A stretch of 64,000 nt of DNA from the NCBI GenBank assembly GCA_900318145.1, contig ONJM01000002.1, positions 248,001-312,000 on the forward strand, written 5' to 3'. Below, in pieces: positions 25,832 to 35,105 of this stretch. Under the pieces are notes generated by a model. That model did no database searches, was not told the DNA's origin, and saw only the letters and a program-made list of their open reading frames with translations. A program made the position numbers and the translations under genes. This DNA comes from an uncultured Eubacteriales bacterium. GTDB lineage: Bacteria > Bacillota > Clostridia > Christensenellales > Aristaeellaceae. How positions within the stretch are numbered: the stretch's first letter is position 1; each line of letters starts with the position of its first letter.

Positions 25832-27195
25832 TACTTCTTCACCTCGATCAGATGTCCGCTTTCATTCATTGCGGCAATAATCGCGTCCACATGCTTCTCG
25901 CATTCCTCCAGGTTTCCGGCTTCAGCCATAACGCGCAGCACCGGTTCGGTACCGCTCTTGCGCAGCAGAACGCGTCCGCTGTCACCCAGCGCTTCTGTGC
26001 AGGCGTTCACGGCATCCATCACTTTCTGTTCTGCGAGCGTCGCGTCTTTGTCGTCGACCTTGACATTTTTCAGCACCTGCGGGTACATCCTGCATCCGCT
26101 GGCCAGCACCGAAAGCGGCAGCTGCGTGTCAATCATGACGCCCATCAGCATAATGGCTGTGATAATACCGTCACCGGTCCTCGCGTGTTTCCGGAAAATG
26201 ATATGACCGCTCTGCTCTCCGCCGATCAGATGGTCGTAGGCTTTCATGTTTTCGTAGACATACCGGTCACCGACAGCCGTTTTCTCATAGTTGATTCCGG
26301 CGGCATCCAGCGCCTTGTACAAACCAAAATTGCTCATAATTGTAGTAACCACGGTGTTGCTGGGCAGCTGTCCTTTGCTCTTCATGTACTTCGCGCAGAT
26401 ATACATGATCTTGTCGCCGTTGACTTCGTTGCCGTTCTCGTCCACTGCGAGGCAGCGGTCCGCGTCCCCGTCGAAGGCAAAACCGACATCCAGCTTGTTT
26501 TCTTTCACGTATTCCTTCAGGCTTTCAATATGTGTGCTTCCGCAGTCTTTATTGATGTTCACGCCGTCAGGCTTGTCGTGAATCACATAGGTTTTGGCGC
26601 CCAGCGCATTGAAGACGGCCGGTCCGATCATCCAGCTTGATCCGTTGGAGCAGTCCAGCGCGACCTTGTGATCATCGAAGGGGCGGATCGCCAGATTGGT
26701 CAGATATCCGATGTACCGGTTGCGCCCGGTGTAGAAGTCCACTGTGCAGCCGATCTTATCGGCAACGGCAAAAGGTATTTCATCAAACTTGCCGTCAATA
26801 TACTGTTCAACCTGGTCCTGCAGCTCGTCATCCATTTTTTCACCGTTGTAGTTCATCAGCTTGATGCCGTTGTCGGTGAAAGGATTATGGCTGGCGGAAA
26901 TCATGACGCCGCAGTCGAACCCTTCTGTCCGGGTAATATAGCTGACGCAGGGTGTTGTGGTTACATGAAGCAGGTAAACATCCGCGCCGGAGGAAGTGAT
27001 ACCGGCGGCCAGTGCGTTTTCATACATGTAGGAAGATCTGCGGGTATCCTTGCCGATAACGATCTTCGCTTTGTCGTCAAGGTGCTTTTTGCTGTAGTAC
27101 CAGCCGAGGAAGCGGCCGATTTTGAACGCGTGTTCTGCTGTCAGGTCCGTGCCGGCTTTGCCGCGGAAACCGTCTGTTCCGAAATATTTACCCAT
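25831..27195 (-). CDS. glmM: Phosphoglucosamine mutase
   Basis: GlmM interconverts glucosamine-6-P and glucosamine-1-P for peptidoglycan precursors. The N-terminus GKYFGTDGFRGKAG and the phosphoserine loop MISASHNPFTDNG are diagnostic. DGDADRC is the metal-binding loop, and RKSGTEPVLRVM the C-terminal phosphate-binding loop. The 454 residues are normal. It is the first gene of the operon, driven by a perfect-consensus promoter. In many Firmicutes glmM follows cdaA-cdaR; here it is about 30 kb away from them. Confidence 0.97.
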   Translation of the reverse strand: MGKYFGTDGFRGKAGTDLTAEHAFKIGRFLGWYYSKKHLDDKAKIVIGKDTRRSSYMYENALAAGITSSGADVYLLHVTTTPCVSYITRTEGFDCGVMISASHNPFTDNGIKLMNYNGEKMDDELQDQVEQYIDGKFDEIPFAVADKIGCTVDFYTGRNRYIGYLTNLAIRPFDDHKVALDCSNGSSWMIGPAVFNALGAKTYVIHDKPDGVNINKDCGSTHIESLKEYVKENKLDVGFAFDGDADRCLAVDENGNEVNGDKIMYICAKYMKSKGQLPSNTVVTTIMSNFGLYKALDAAGINYEKTAVGDRYVYENMKAYDHLIGGEQSGHIIFRKHARTGDGIITAIMLMGVMIDTQLPLSVLASGCRMYPQVLKNVKVDDKDATLAEQKVMDAVNACTEALGDSGRVLLRKSGTEPVLRVMAEAGNLEECEKHVDAIIAAMNESGHLIEVKK

Positions 27196-27251
27196 ACTCT
27201 ACCTCCGGTTAAAGTCTCCGGAATTAATCCGGATATCCCAAAATCAGATGT

Positions 27252-27280
27252 ATTATAACGTCTTATATTTAGTTTGTCAA
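27252..27280 (-). promoter_or_regulatory. Consensus promoter of the glmM operon
   Basis: TTGACA (27275-27280) and TATAAT (27252-27257), minus strand, with a 17-base spacer: a full match to the sigma-A consensus. The rest of 27196-27356 holds the short glmM leader. I see no convincing terminator there for the gene ending at 27357. Confidence 0.88.
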
Positions 27281-27356
27281 CATGAACAGGTTCTGTTCTT
27301 CTCAGGTTTGAAATTTTCTCACTGTATTGTTATTTGAAAAAGAAAAACGGACTGAT

Positions 27357-28397
27357 TCAGGCCGGCCGCCGTTTTCTTTTTTCTCTTCGAAGAATGATTT
27401 TTTCCAGCAAAACCATTCCCACACCCACAATCAGGAAGATATAAAATGTGAAGAACCGCCAGGTCAGCAGCGCCATTCCAATGGTTCCGTTCAGGAATAT
27501 CTTCCCGAAATACAGCACAAATCCGCCTTCCTGGGCACCGCTGGCGCCGGGCAGCGGTGTATAGCTCGCACTGACATACAGCATGCAGCTCAGTGTAAGC
27601 AGCTGGTACCAGTGTGTACCGTGCTGCCCGAATGCGTGATATACGAAAATAACAGTGCCCGTCATAGCAAGCAGGCTGATAAAGCTGCATAGGAACTGAA
27701 TCGTGATCTGCCCCGGACGCTTCAGCAGGTCGTGCATTGCTTTGTTATATGTATCAAGCACTTCCGTCACTTTTTCAATACATGCTTCTTTTTTTCTGAT
27801 CAGATGAATTCTGTACATCAGGCTGATCAACCAGATTGCGAATTTCTGAATCCAGTTCCGCTTCCAGGTGGCCAGCATGATCAGGGGAATAACGGAGAAA
27901 TTAATCAGCCAGCCGACGCGGACCACCCATATAACACCGCCGAGCTGCTCGTAGGCGAAGGAACGGTTGAAGAGAAACAGCACCAGGCTCATCATGCAGA
28001 TAATGAACTGATTCGCGAAAAAACGGATGGTCACGGCCATCGTACCGTAGCCTACCGGAATTCCGGCTTTCCGCAGAGAGTTCACCTGCATGGGCTGCCC
28101 GCCTGCGGCGCTGGGCGTAATGTTGCTGTAATAATATCCGATCAGCGCGACGTTAATTGTTCTTCCAATGCTGATTTTGAATTTTTCCCTCCGAAGGTAG
28201 CACCAGTAATTCATTCCGTCGAAAAAAGTGCAGACAACCCAGCACCCGAATATTCCGGCCACCCACAGCATATCCAGCTGTGCGATTGTTCCCCAGGCGT
28301 CCTTCAGCTCCGCGTTGCTGAACGCAATAAAAAGCACAGCGGTTACGGAAGCAGCTATGAAGAGAAAACTCAGGAACTTTTTGAGTTTCGACGTCAT
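27357..28397 (-). CDS. Flippase-like / LPG synthase-type transmembrane domain protein (UPF0104)
   Basis: A 346-residue polytopic membrane protein with about eight hydrophobic segments. It fits the lysylphosphatidylglycerol synthase transmembrane family (AglD/MprF N-terminal-like flippase domain), with GGQPMQV and PGASGAQEGGF as recognisable conserved spots. There is no cytosolic aminoacyl-transfer domain, so it should not be called a lysyl-PG synthase. A lipid or glycolipid flippase role is inference from the family. I chose ATG 28395-28397 (MTSKLKK) because AGGAGG lies five bases upstream; a longer in-frame start overlaps the promoter. Confidence 0.82.
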   Translation of the reverse strand: MTSKLKKFLSFLFIAASVTAVLFIAFSNAELKDAWGTIAQLDMLWVAGIFGCWVVCTFFDGMNYWCYLRREKFKISIGRTINVALIGYYYSNITPSAAGGQPMQVNSLRKAGIPVGYGTMAVTIRFFANQFIICMMSLVLFLFNRSFAYEQLGGVIWVVRVGWLINFSVIPLIMLATWKRNWIQKFAIWLISLMYRIHLIRKKEACIEKVTEVLDTYNKAMHDLLKRPGQITIQFLCSFISLLAMTGTVIFVYHAFGQHGTHWYQLLTLSCMLYVSASYTPLPGASGAQEGGFVLYFGKIFLNGTIGMALLTWRFFTFYIFLIVGVGMVLLEKIILRREKRKRRPA

Positions 28398-28453
28398 GCT
28401 GTCCTCCTTGCAATCCGCTGCTCTGTACGTTGCCGGTTGTTTCCCGGATTGAA

Positions 28454-28482
28454 ATTTTATAATAATTAACAATTATTGTCAA
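28454..28482 (-). promoter_or_regulatory. Promoter of the flippase-like gene
   Basis: TTGACA (28477-28482) and TAAAAT (28454-28459) on the minus strand with a 17-base spacer, in an AT-rich patch directly after the GH2 gene stop (28488). It gives the membrane protein its own transcription start. Confidence 0.75.
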
Positions 28483-28487
28483 AATAT

Positions 28488-31400
28488 TCACCGGTTCATC
28501 CGTACGAACCTGAAGGATTCGAAATCGAAACTGCTTCCGGGAAGAAATATGAAGGATACAGTACATTCGCCTCCGGGAACCTGAACGCCAAATACCTGTT
28601 CATCCCCGCCGTCTCCGCGGAAATTGGCGATGCTGACTGTTTCCACGCCGTTTCCGTTCTTTATGCGTACAGTCACGGCGTTGATCTTAAGCTCTGTTCT
28701 GCCCCTGAGAAGCAGGCGGTATGATTCGTCTGCCATGAAGTTCATGCCCCGGAAGATCAGGCTAACGTTATTGCCGATCCTGGTTACGCTGTTTCCGTCA
28801 GGCACGAAGGAATCTCCATAAATCTCGTCTGCCTCCCCGGCGTAAAGGAGCATTTCAGAACGCTCCTGTTTTTCAAAGCGGAAACCTTTCATATGGACTT
28901 TCTTTTCCATGCTGAAGCAAAGCGTATGGATTCCCTTCAGCCGGTACGGCAGACGGTATGTTTCTTCCTGGTATTGATTCCAGATGCTGGGTTTTTCATA
29001 ATGCAGCGTCGCGATCTTTCTGCCGCCGTTCCTTGGATCCCCGTCTGTCAGTTCGATCTCATAGGGTTTTCCGTCCAGTGCGAAAATGGGCAGAATCAGG
29101 GTATCGGATCCTGTATCACCGAAATCAACCCTGCTGAAGCCGGCCATGCTCAATCCGTCCCGCGCGAAAGCGATTCCTTTTTCATTCCCGGTTCCGATAT
29201 CGCCTTCATGGAGATCATACAGCCCTGCGCTGATAAATTCATATGGATTCAGGGAGGGATTTCCGATCCCCTTCGCTGTGAATTCAATCTGGCTGATGAT
29301 CTCGTAATGATCCGGTGTGTTTCCTCCCAGCGCTCGCAGGTAAAAACTGCCGTCTCCGTTCGCGGTCACACGGACGGCATCCCCCTCCGTTTCAAGGCAG
29401 GCAAAGGGCGATATGATCCCCGCTTCGTTTGTAATCTCCCAGGCAACAGGCTGGCCCTGCGCGTTCTCCGGAATCTGTTTCCAACGGAAAACGCAGGTCG
29501 GATTTTGCTTTGTAAGACAGCGCTCACCTTCCGCGCGTATCTCGATTTTCCGCACCGGGATCTTTTCATCTCCGCCTTCGCGGGTAACCTGCAGCAGACA
29601 GGAACTCCCCTCCGTTTTATTGCACGGAACTACAGGAATTCTTATTTCTGCATGAAGTCCTGCGGTATTTCGCACGCGGATGAGCGCGTCTTCGGTTTTA
29701 CCGTTCGATCCGGCGACAATCAGCAGCTTTCCGCCGAAAAGCCTTCTGCTGCTCTGCTTATATCCGTCCGGATCGGTGGAATCGCCGTTATCGGTTCCCA
29801 GCAGTCTGGCGCCGCCTTCTGCGGATACAAAAATGCGGTCCCTGGCGTTTTCAACCGGATTTCCGTATGCGTCCTCAGCCTGTACCGTGATAAAGGCAAG
29901 ATCATTCCCGTCTCCCCGAATCACCGGCTCTTCCGGAACAAGCTTCAGCGAAGCAGTATCCCCGCTGGTCCTGCGCACGTCTTCTGCAAGGATCTGGCCG
30001 TCTGACCCGTATGCCCTGGCACGGATTTCTCCGGCTTCATAGGGTATTTTCCATACCGGCAGGCATGAATTGACGTCATCCTGCCGGACGTTCTTTTCGC
30101 CCAGGGATCTTCCGTTCAGCAGCAATTCAACCCGCGGGTAATTGGTCATTACCGGAATGTCAATCAGCTGTCCCGGATTCCAGTCCCAGCTGACACCGAT
30201 ATGCAGCACTTTTTCCCTGCTCCAGAAGCTTTTGAACAGGTAGTAGGAATCCTTCGGGAAGCATGCTGTATCCGTCTGTCCGAAATAACAGTTTCTGGTA
30301 TGATACGGTGTGGGCTCGCCGATATAGTCGATGCCGCTCCAGATAAACTGGCCCATGCTGTATCCGCACGCCAGATCATTTACTAGGATCTCCTGAAGCT
30401 TTTCGGCTCCCCAGCTTGTATTGCTGTTGCCGAGCGCGCTGCACTGCAGATCCGATTCGCTCATAATGCTCTTTTCTATCGGAAAATGGTATATGCCGCG
30501 GCTGCTCAGCACACTTGCCGTTTCGCTGCCGTAAATGACCCAGTCCGGATGTTTCCGGTGATGTTCCTCGTAGTATTTTTCACCGTAATTGTATCCGGCG
30601 ATTTTGACGACATCCGCGCACCGCTGACCGCCTTCCCAGGGCATGTAATTGCATCCGAAAGTCACGGCAGCATGTCCTTCCGGATCGTGTGACCGCACCT
30701 GATTCATCAGCATCGTGCATACTTCCGTGCCGCGCAGATCAGCATGCATGTCGTAGATTTCATTGCCGATGGACCACATCACAACGCAGGGATGACGCCG
30801 GTCGCGCCGGATCCACAGCGCGACATCCTCTGCTTCGCAGGTCGGGAAAAAGCGCGCATAATCGAACTCCGTCTTCGGTCTTTCCCACATGTCGAACGCT
30901 TCATCCACGACAAGAATCCCCATTACATCGCACAGATCAAGCAATTCGGAAGCGGGCGGGTTGTGGGAAGTACGCAGCGCGTTTGCTCCCATTTCCTTCA
31001 TCAGCTGCAGCTGGCGCCGCGCCGCTTTTTCATGAAAAGCAGCCCCGAGGCACCCAAGATCGTGATGAAGGCAGACACCTTTCAGCTTAAGAGGATTTCC
31101 GTTCAACAGAAATCCGCGGTCAGGAGAGAATTCCGTGGTGCGCAGTCCGAACCGGATTTCATCCGTTTCTTTACCATAAGTATAGCGGAGAATATATACC
31201 GTCGGGTGATCCGGTTCCCAGGCTTTTGCGCCGGAAAGACGGATTGAAAGGGAAATCACCCCATGATCACTTTCTGTTTTTCCCCTTCCGATCGGCACTC
31301 CGTCATTGTCCAGAGCCTCACAGAAAAACGGAACCCGGTCTGTTCCGGACGTTTCCGCGGTAATCCGAAGCGTCCATCCGCCGTCTTCATATTTCTCCGA

Positions 31401-31856
31401 AAAGTAAAAACTGTCCGGAACGATATGATCTTCCGGAAGTTCAAGCAAATGGACATTCCGGAAGATGCCGCTTCCTGAATACCATCTGGAATTGGGGCTT
31501 TGATGGCGGATATGAACCAGGATCGTGTTTTCGCCGTTCCGGAGCCGTTCCGTCAGGTTCACCGTGAAAGCAGTGTATCCGTACGCATGGCTGCATATAA
31601 TTTCACCGTTCAGAAGCACATCGCAGTCCATATAGACACCGTCAAAGGAAAGGATTGTGCATCCGTCGTTATTCCCGCATAAAAGCTTTCTCCGGTACCA
31701 TGCGTCAGCTGTTTCATACAGGTCGCCGTTTTGCCAGATCAGCCAGTCGTGCGGAAGATCAACCGCCTTCCATCCGTTTGCGCCGTCAGCTTCCGGCAGG
31801 GTGCTTCCGGATGGGAGCTTAAGATATTCCCATCCGTCATTCAGCAGCTTCTTCAT
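28488..31856 (-). CDS. Glycoside hydrolase family 2 beta-galactosidase-like enzyme
   Basis: A large cytoplasmic GH2 enzyme (1122 residues from the chosen start) without a signal peptide. The sugar-binding and immunoglobulin-like domains come first. The TIM barrel follows, with acid/base Glu366 in SIGNEIYD and nucleophile Glu445 in YGSETAS. A DUF4982-type segment lies at about 585-650 (LLLNGRSLGEKNV) and further beta-sandwich domains lie toward the C-terminus. Beta-galactosidase is the likeliest activity, but GH2 also includes glucuronidases and mannosidases. Met7 was preferred because AGGAGGGG lies just upstream; an ATG at 31874 overlaps the gpsA stop (ATGA) and could also be used. No sugar transporter or regulator is adjacent. 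Confidence 0.88.
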   Translation of the reverse strand: MKKLLNDGWEYLKLPSGSTLPEADGANGWKAVDLPHDWLIWQNGDLYETADAWYRRKLLCGNNDGCTILSFDGVYMDCDVLLNGEIICSHAYGYTAFTVNLTERLRNGENTILVHIRHQSPNSRWYSGSGIFRNVHLLELPEDHIVPDSFYFSEKYEDGGWTLRITAETSGTDRVPFFCEALDNDGVPIGRGKTESDHGVISLSIRLSGAKAWEPDHPTVYILRYTYGKETDEIRFGLRTTEFSPDRGFLLNGNPLKLKGVCLHHDLGCLGAAFHEKAARRQLQLMKEMGANALRTSHNPPASELLDLCDVMGILVVDEAFDMWERPKTEFDYARFFPTCEAEDVALWIRRDRRHPCVVMWSIGNEIYDMHADLRGTEVCTMLMNQVRSHDPEGHAAVTFGCNYMPWEGGQRCADVVKIAGYNYGEKYYEEHHRKHPDWVIYGSETASVLSSRGIYHFPIEKSIMSESDLQCSALGNSNTSWGAEKLQEILVNDLACGYSMGQFIWSGIDYIGEPTPYHTRNCYFGQTDTACFPKDSYYLFKSFWSREKVLHIGVSWDWNPGQLIDIPVMTNYPRVELLLNGRSLGEKNVRQDDVNSCLPVWKIPYEAGEIRARAYGSDGQILAEDVRRTSGDTASLKLVPEEPVIRGDGNDLAFITVQAEDAYGNPVENARDRIFVSAEGGARLLGTDNGDSTDPDGYKQSSRRLFGGKLLIVAGSNGKTEDALIRVRNTAGLHAEIRIPVVPCNKTEGSSCLLQVTREGGDEKIPVRKIEIRAEGERCLTKQNPTCVFRWKQIPENAQGQPVAWEITNEAGIISPFACLETEGDAVRVTANGDGSFYLRALGGNTPDHYEIISQIEFTAKGIGNPSLNPYEFISAGLYDLHEGDIGTGNEKGIAFARDGLSMAGFSRVDFGDTGSDTLILPIFALDGKPYEIELTDGDPRNGGRKIATLHYEKPSIWNQYQEETYRLPYRLKGIHTLCFSMEKKVHMKGFRFEKQERSEMLLYAGEADEIYGDSFVPDGNSVTRIGNNVSLIFRGMNFMADESYRLLLRGRTELKINAVTVRIKNGNGVETVSIANFRGDGGDEQVFGVQVPGGECTVSFIFLPGSSFDFESFRFVRMNR

Positions 31857-31870
31857 GTTCCCCTCCTGTT

Positions 31871-32875
31871 TCATATGTTTTCCTGTTTCAGTTCTCTGCC
31901 CATCAGGTTCTGCACGATTCCTTTCGGATCCGCACCTTCCTGGATAACTTCACGCACCGCGCTGATTACAGGCATGTCCATCCTGTATTTTTCGCACAGG
32001 CGTATCGCTGCAGGCAGCGCGTTGACTCCTTCGACAACCATGCCGATCTGCCTGAGAGCGTCCTGAGGTTTCACACCCTGTCCGATGAGGATTCCGGCCC
32101 GGTTGTTTCTGCTGTGATTGCTCGTGGCGGTAACAATCAGGTCACCGATTCCGGCAAGTCCGAAGAAAGTACGTTCACGGCAGCCCATGGCGAGGCCCAG
32201 CCGCCGGATTTCCTCCATCCCGCGCGTAATCAGAGCAGCCCGTGTATTGTCCCCATATCCAAGCCCTTTCGCAATGCCTACCGCAAGAGCTTCCACATTT
32301 TTCAGCGCGCCGCAGATCTGCACACCCCGCTTATCCGTATTGGTATACGGACGGATACAGGATCCTTCAAAAAGCTTCTGTACCGCTGCGGTGATTTCCG
32401 GATCATCTCCGGCGACGACGATCAGCGTGGGCATATCCCGCGCCACTTCCTCAGCATGCGTCGGGCCGCTGATCGCCACGGTAACCGGCATTTCAGCGCC
32501 GTTTCGTACGGTTTCGTCCTCAATCACCTCAGTCAGCGTCATCAGCGTATCACTTTCGATTCCCTTGGATGCGTTGACCCATACGGGTTTATTTTTCAGG
32601 TGGGCCGAAAACAGCGCGGCCGTGTCACGGACATATACGGAGGGAACCGCATTCAGCAGGAATTCCGCGTTGTCCGCTGCTTCGGCCGGATCGGATGTAA
32701 ATATGATGCTGTCAGGAATCCGGACACCGGGAAGGTTTGGCGCTTCCCGCGTTTCCGCGAGCTTTTCTGCTTCTTCCTTAAATTTGCTCCATACGGTTAC
32801 GGTGCTCCCGTTTTCCGAAAGAACCTTTGCAAGGGCAATCCCCCATGTACCGGAGCCAAGTACGGTAATATTCAT
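31871..32875 (-). CDS. gpsA: Glycerol-3-phosphate dehydrogenase [NAD(P)+]
   Basis: GpsA reduces dihydroxyacetone phosphate to sn-glycerol-3-P for phospholipid synthesis. The 334 residues start with the Rossmann motif VLGSGTWGIALA. WVNASKGIE, ISGPTHAEEV and GICGALKN-like QICGALKNVEALAVG form the substrate-binding core, with the catalytic lysine in LKN. Its start overlaps the upstream DUF1934 gene by four bases. In other Firmicutes gpsA often follows plsY and der; here it sits between a YwiB-like gene and a GH2 enzyme. Confidence 0.96.
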   Translation of the reverse strand: MNITVLGSGTWGIALAKVLSENGSTVTVWSKFKEEAEKLAETREAPNLPGVRIPDSIIFTSDPAEAADNAEFLLNAVPSVYVRDTAALFSAHLKNKPVWVNASKGIESDTLMTLTEVIEDETVRNGAEMPVTVAISGPTHAEEVARDMPTLIVVAGDDPEITAAVQKLFEGSCIRPYTNTDKRGVQICGALKNVEALAVGIAKGLGYGDNTRAALITRGMEEIRRLGLAMGCRERTFFGLAGIGDLIVTATSNHSRNNRAGILIGQGVKPQDALRQIGMVVEGVNALPAAIRLCEKYRMDMPVISAVREVIQEGADPKGIVQNLMGRELKQENI

Positions 32876-33333
32876 TGAACTGTTTCACTCCCGTCCGCTT
32901 TGTATTCCAGGTGCAGTTCGTTGGTGGAAGCATATGCCCCCTGAATATCCAGCTGATATTTCAGATGTACGGAGCCTTTCGTTTCTCCGATGCTGCAGCG
33001 GACACCCCTGGAAAAAACAGCCATATCCATGTTTCCGTAAGGGGTTCTGTAAACGCCCTCATACCTTTGTTCAGGTACAAAAACCATTGTATTTGAGTAA
33101 TCACCTTCCCGTGTCATGGTTACCCGATCCTTCTGCATGGACAGTGTAATCAGGGAGGATGTGATTTCGCCGGTATCTTCATCTTCCTGGGATTCCGTAT
33201 ATTCAAGTACGGCGCTGCCTTCGTCTCCGATCGACAGCCTCCCTTTTGTCATAAACTGAATCGGAAAATCAGGGGTCTGGTCATACCTTGCGATGGCAAG
33301 CAGGTTAATCAGCACAGATTTCTCTCTGGTCAT
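32872..33333 (-). CDS. DUF1934 (YwiB-like) beta-barrel protein
   Basis: A 153-residue small protein of the DUF1934/YwiB family, predicted as a lipocalin-like beta-barrel. The even spread of short beta strands (GRLSIGDEGSAVLEYTES, VTMTREGDYSNTMVF, YRTPYGNMDMAVFS) fits the family pattern. The function is not known. It ends overlapping gpsA (ATGA) and has its own promoter, so the two form an operon. Confidence 0.8.
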   Translation of the reverse strand: MTREKSVLINLLAIARYDQTPDFPIQFMTKGRLSIGDEGSAVLEYTESQEDEDTGEITSSLITLSMQKDRVTMTREGDYSNTMVFVPEQRYEGVYRTPYGNMDMAVFSRGVRCSIGETKGSVHLKYQLDIQGAYASTNELHLEYKADGSETVQ

Positions 33334-33363
33334 ATTCCGTTCACACTCCTTCCATCACTTTTT

Positions 33364-33392
33364 ATTCTACAACGATCAATCTTTCTTCGCAA
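33364..33392 (-). promoter_or_regulatory. Promoter of DUF1934-gpsA
   Basis: TTGCGA (33387-33392) and TAGAAT (33364-33369) on the minus strand, 17-base spacer, divergent from the ispE promoter within a 136-base intergenic region. Confidence 0.55.
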
Positions 33393-33412
33393 GAAAAACA
33401 GATTTCCTTCCC

Positions 33413-33441
33413 TTGCCTTTTTCCCTTCCCCGGTATATCAT
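33413..33441 (+). promoter_or_regulatory. Candidate promoter of ispE-ttcA
   Basis: TTGCCT (33413-33418) and TATCAT (33436-33441), 17-base spacer, 28 bases before the ispE ATG. The match to consensus is moderate. Confidence 0.45.
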
Positions 33442-33469
33442 TTCCCCATCAATCAATCCGGAGGCTGGC

Positions 33470-34339
33470 ATGAAAATCAGGGCTTATGCGAAAATCAACT
33501 GGTCGCTCGATATTACCGGCGTCCGTTCAGACGGATATCATCTGATGGATATGGTTATGCAGCCTGTTTCCATTTCAGATGAAATCGAACTGATTCCCGC
33601 CCCAGGCCTTGAAATCGAGACAGACGGATATCCGCCGTCCCGGGCTGATTCTTCCAATCTGGCCTGGCGCGCCGCGGAACTGCTTCGCAGGGAATGCAAT
33701 GTAGCCTCCGGCGTAAGGATCCGCCTTCATAAAAACATTCCCATGGGCGCCGGCCTCGGCGGCGGAAGTGCGGATGCCGCAGGCGTGCTTAAAGGTCTGA
33801 ACACATTCTGGAAACTGAATATTCCGCAGGAAAGGCTGGAATCCATCGGTCTTTCCCTCGGTGCCGATGTTCCGTTCTGCCTGCGCGGCGGTCTGGTCCG
33901 TACCCGCGGAATCGGCGAACTGCTTGAAAACCAGGTATGCGGAATCAATTACTGGCTTCTTGTATTTCAGCCCTGCCGGGCACTGAGCACCCGCGAAATC
34001 TTCAAAGCATATCACGAGGTGGATTCCGTCCGGCATCCGGATACCGAAAATGTGCTGAATGCTCTTTCTTCAGGAAATCCCGCTCTGCTTGCTTCTTCGG
34101 TTTTCAACGTGCTGGAATCTGTTTCTTCCGCTTCCTGCCCTGAAATACCTGAAGCTGTTTCAGAGCTCCTTTCGGCCGGAGCTTTTGCGGCACGGATGAC
34201 GGGCAGCGGCAGCGCCGTGTTCGGCGTGTTCCGGTCCCGGAAAACCGCAGAAAGCGCAAAGTTGCTTCTGATGCGTCGTTATCATAACATTCACCTTTGC
34301 CATACGCAGTCGGACAGCGTACGGATTATGGAGGAATAA
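33470..34339 (+). CDS. ispE: 4-diphosphocytidyl-2-C-methyl-D-erythritol kinase
   Basis: IspE phosphorylates CDP-methylerythritol in the MEP isoprenoid pathway, which supplies the DMAPP used by MiaA. The 289 residues begin MKIRAYAKINWSLD, the typical N-terminus. The GHMP kinase loop is PMGAGLGGGSADAAG, and the C-terminal glycine-rich motif is MTGSGSAVFG. The ATG follows CCGGAGG; longer in-frame starts upstream lack conserved sequence. The gene is followed after two bases by the TtcA-like gene, whose ribosome binding site overlaps the ispE stop. Confidence 0.96.
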   Translation: MKIRAYAKINWSLDITGVRSDGYHLMDMVMQPVSISDEIELIPAPGLEIETDGYPPSRADSSNLAWRAAELLRRECNVASGVRIRLHKNIPMGAGLGGGSADAAGVLKGLNTFWKLNIPQERLESIGLSLGADVPFCLRGGLVRTRGIGELLENQVCGINYWLLVFQPCRALSTREIFKAYHEVDSVRHPDTENVLNALSSGNPALLASSVFNVLESVSSASCPEIPEAVSELLSAGAFAARMTGSGSAVFGVFRSRKTAESAKLLLMRRYHNIHLCHTQSDSVRIMEE

Positions 34340-34341
34340 TC

Positions 34342-35061
34342 ATGAAAAAAACGCTTGGATGTATCCGGAAAGCTGATACGGATTTCCGGATGATAGAAGA
34401 CGGCGACAGGGTAGCTGTCGGCGTTTCCGGCGGGAAAGATTCTCTTCTGCTGCTCCATGCTCTTTCCCTCTACCGGAAGTTTTCGCATAAGAACTTTGAA
34501 ATGTGCGCCGTTACCGTTGATAACGGAATCGGAAACCCGGACTATTCCTCCATTCAGGCGTTGTGTGATTCACTCTCCATTTCCTATTCGGTACAGAAAA
34601 CGCAGATCGGGGAAATAATCTTCGGTTACCGGAAGGAAAAAAACCCCTGCGCCCTTTGCGCAAAAATGCGCCGCGCTGTACTGGCCAAGGCCTGTATTGA
34701 CGCCGGATACAACAAGCTGGCCCTCGGCCATCATCGGGAGGATGCTATTGAGACGCTGCTGCTGTCACTTTTTCATGAAGGACGTTTCCGCACTTTTCAC
34801 CCTGTCACCAGAATGAGCCGCACAGGAGTCACTGTAATCCGTCCCCTCGTTTACCTTCCGGAAAGCCATGTTAAGCATATGCAGAAGGTACTGGATCTTC
34901 CGGTGCTGAAATCCTGCTGCCCGGTGGACGGAAAAACGGAGCGTGCCGAGATGAGCCGTTTTCTTTCGGAACTGAAAAAATCCTTCCCTGATGCACCGGA
35001 CCGTCTCCTGCACGCTCTCCAGCATGAACCATATGAACTGTGGCAAAAGGAAGAACCCTGA
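34342..35061 (+). CDS. TtcA-like PP-loop tRNA 2-thiolation protein
   Basis: A 239-residue PP-loop ATPase. The loop is VSGGKDSLLLL, and CALCAKMRR supplies the CxxC cysteines that bind the iron-sulfur cluster in TtcA/Ncs6-type thiolases. ALGHHREDAIETLL is the second conserved segment. It is shorter than E. coli TtcA (about 311 residues) and resembles the compact Clostridial TtcA-like form. Thiolation of cytidine 32 is the name-giving reaction, but the target base here is inference. The start with ATGGAGG upstream is unambiguous. Confidence 0.85.
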   Translation: MKKTLGCIRKADTDFRMIEDGDRVAVGVSGGKDSLLLLHALSLYRKFSHKNFEMCAVTVDNGIGNPDYSSIQALCDSLSISYSVQKTQIGEIIFGYRKEKNPCALCAKMRRAVLAKACIDAGYNKLALGHHREDAIETLLLSLFHEGRFRTFHPVTRMSRTGVTVIRPLVYLPESHVKHMQKVLDLPVLKSCCPVDGKTERAEMSRFLSELKKSFPDAPDRLLHALQHEPYELWQKEEP

Positions 35062-35105
35062 AAAACACCCTGAAGACGAGCGTATTTCTCTGAAACAGTA
35101 TGATT

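Noticed and set aside
27196..27356. Possible glmS-type riboswitch before glmM
   Set aside because: The leader after the promoter is only about 50 bases, too short for such an element, and glmS is not the downstream gene.
27357..28397. Annotation as lysylphosphatidylglycerol synthase
   Set aside because: Only the flippase-like membrane domain is present; the cytosolic aminoacyl-transferase domain is missing.
33293..33469. N-terminal extension of ispE from an upstream start
   Set aside because: The extension covers both divergent promoters and is not part of the IspE family; the ATG at 33470 has the ribosome binding site.
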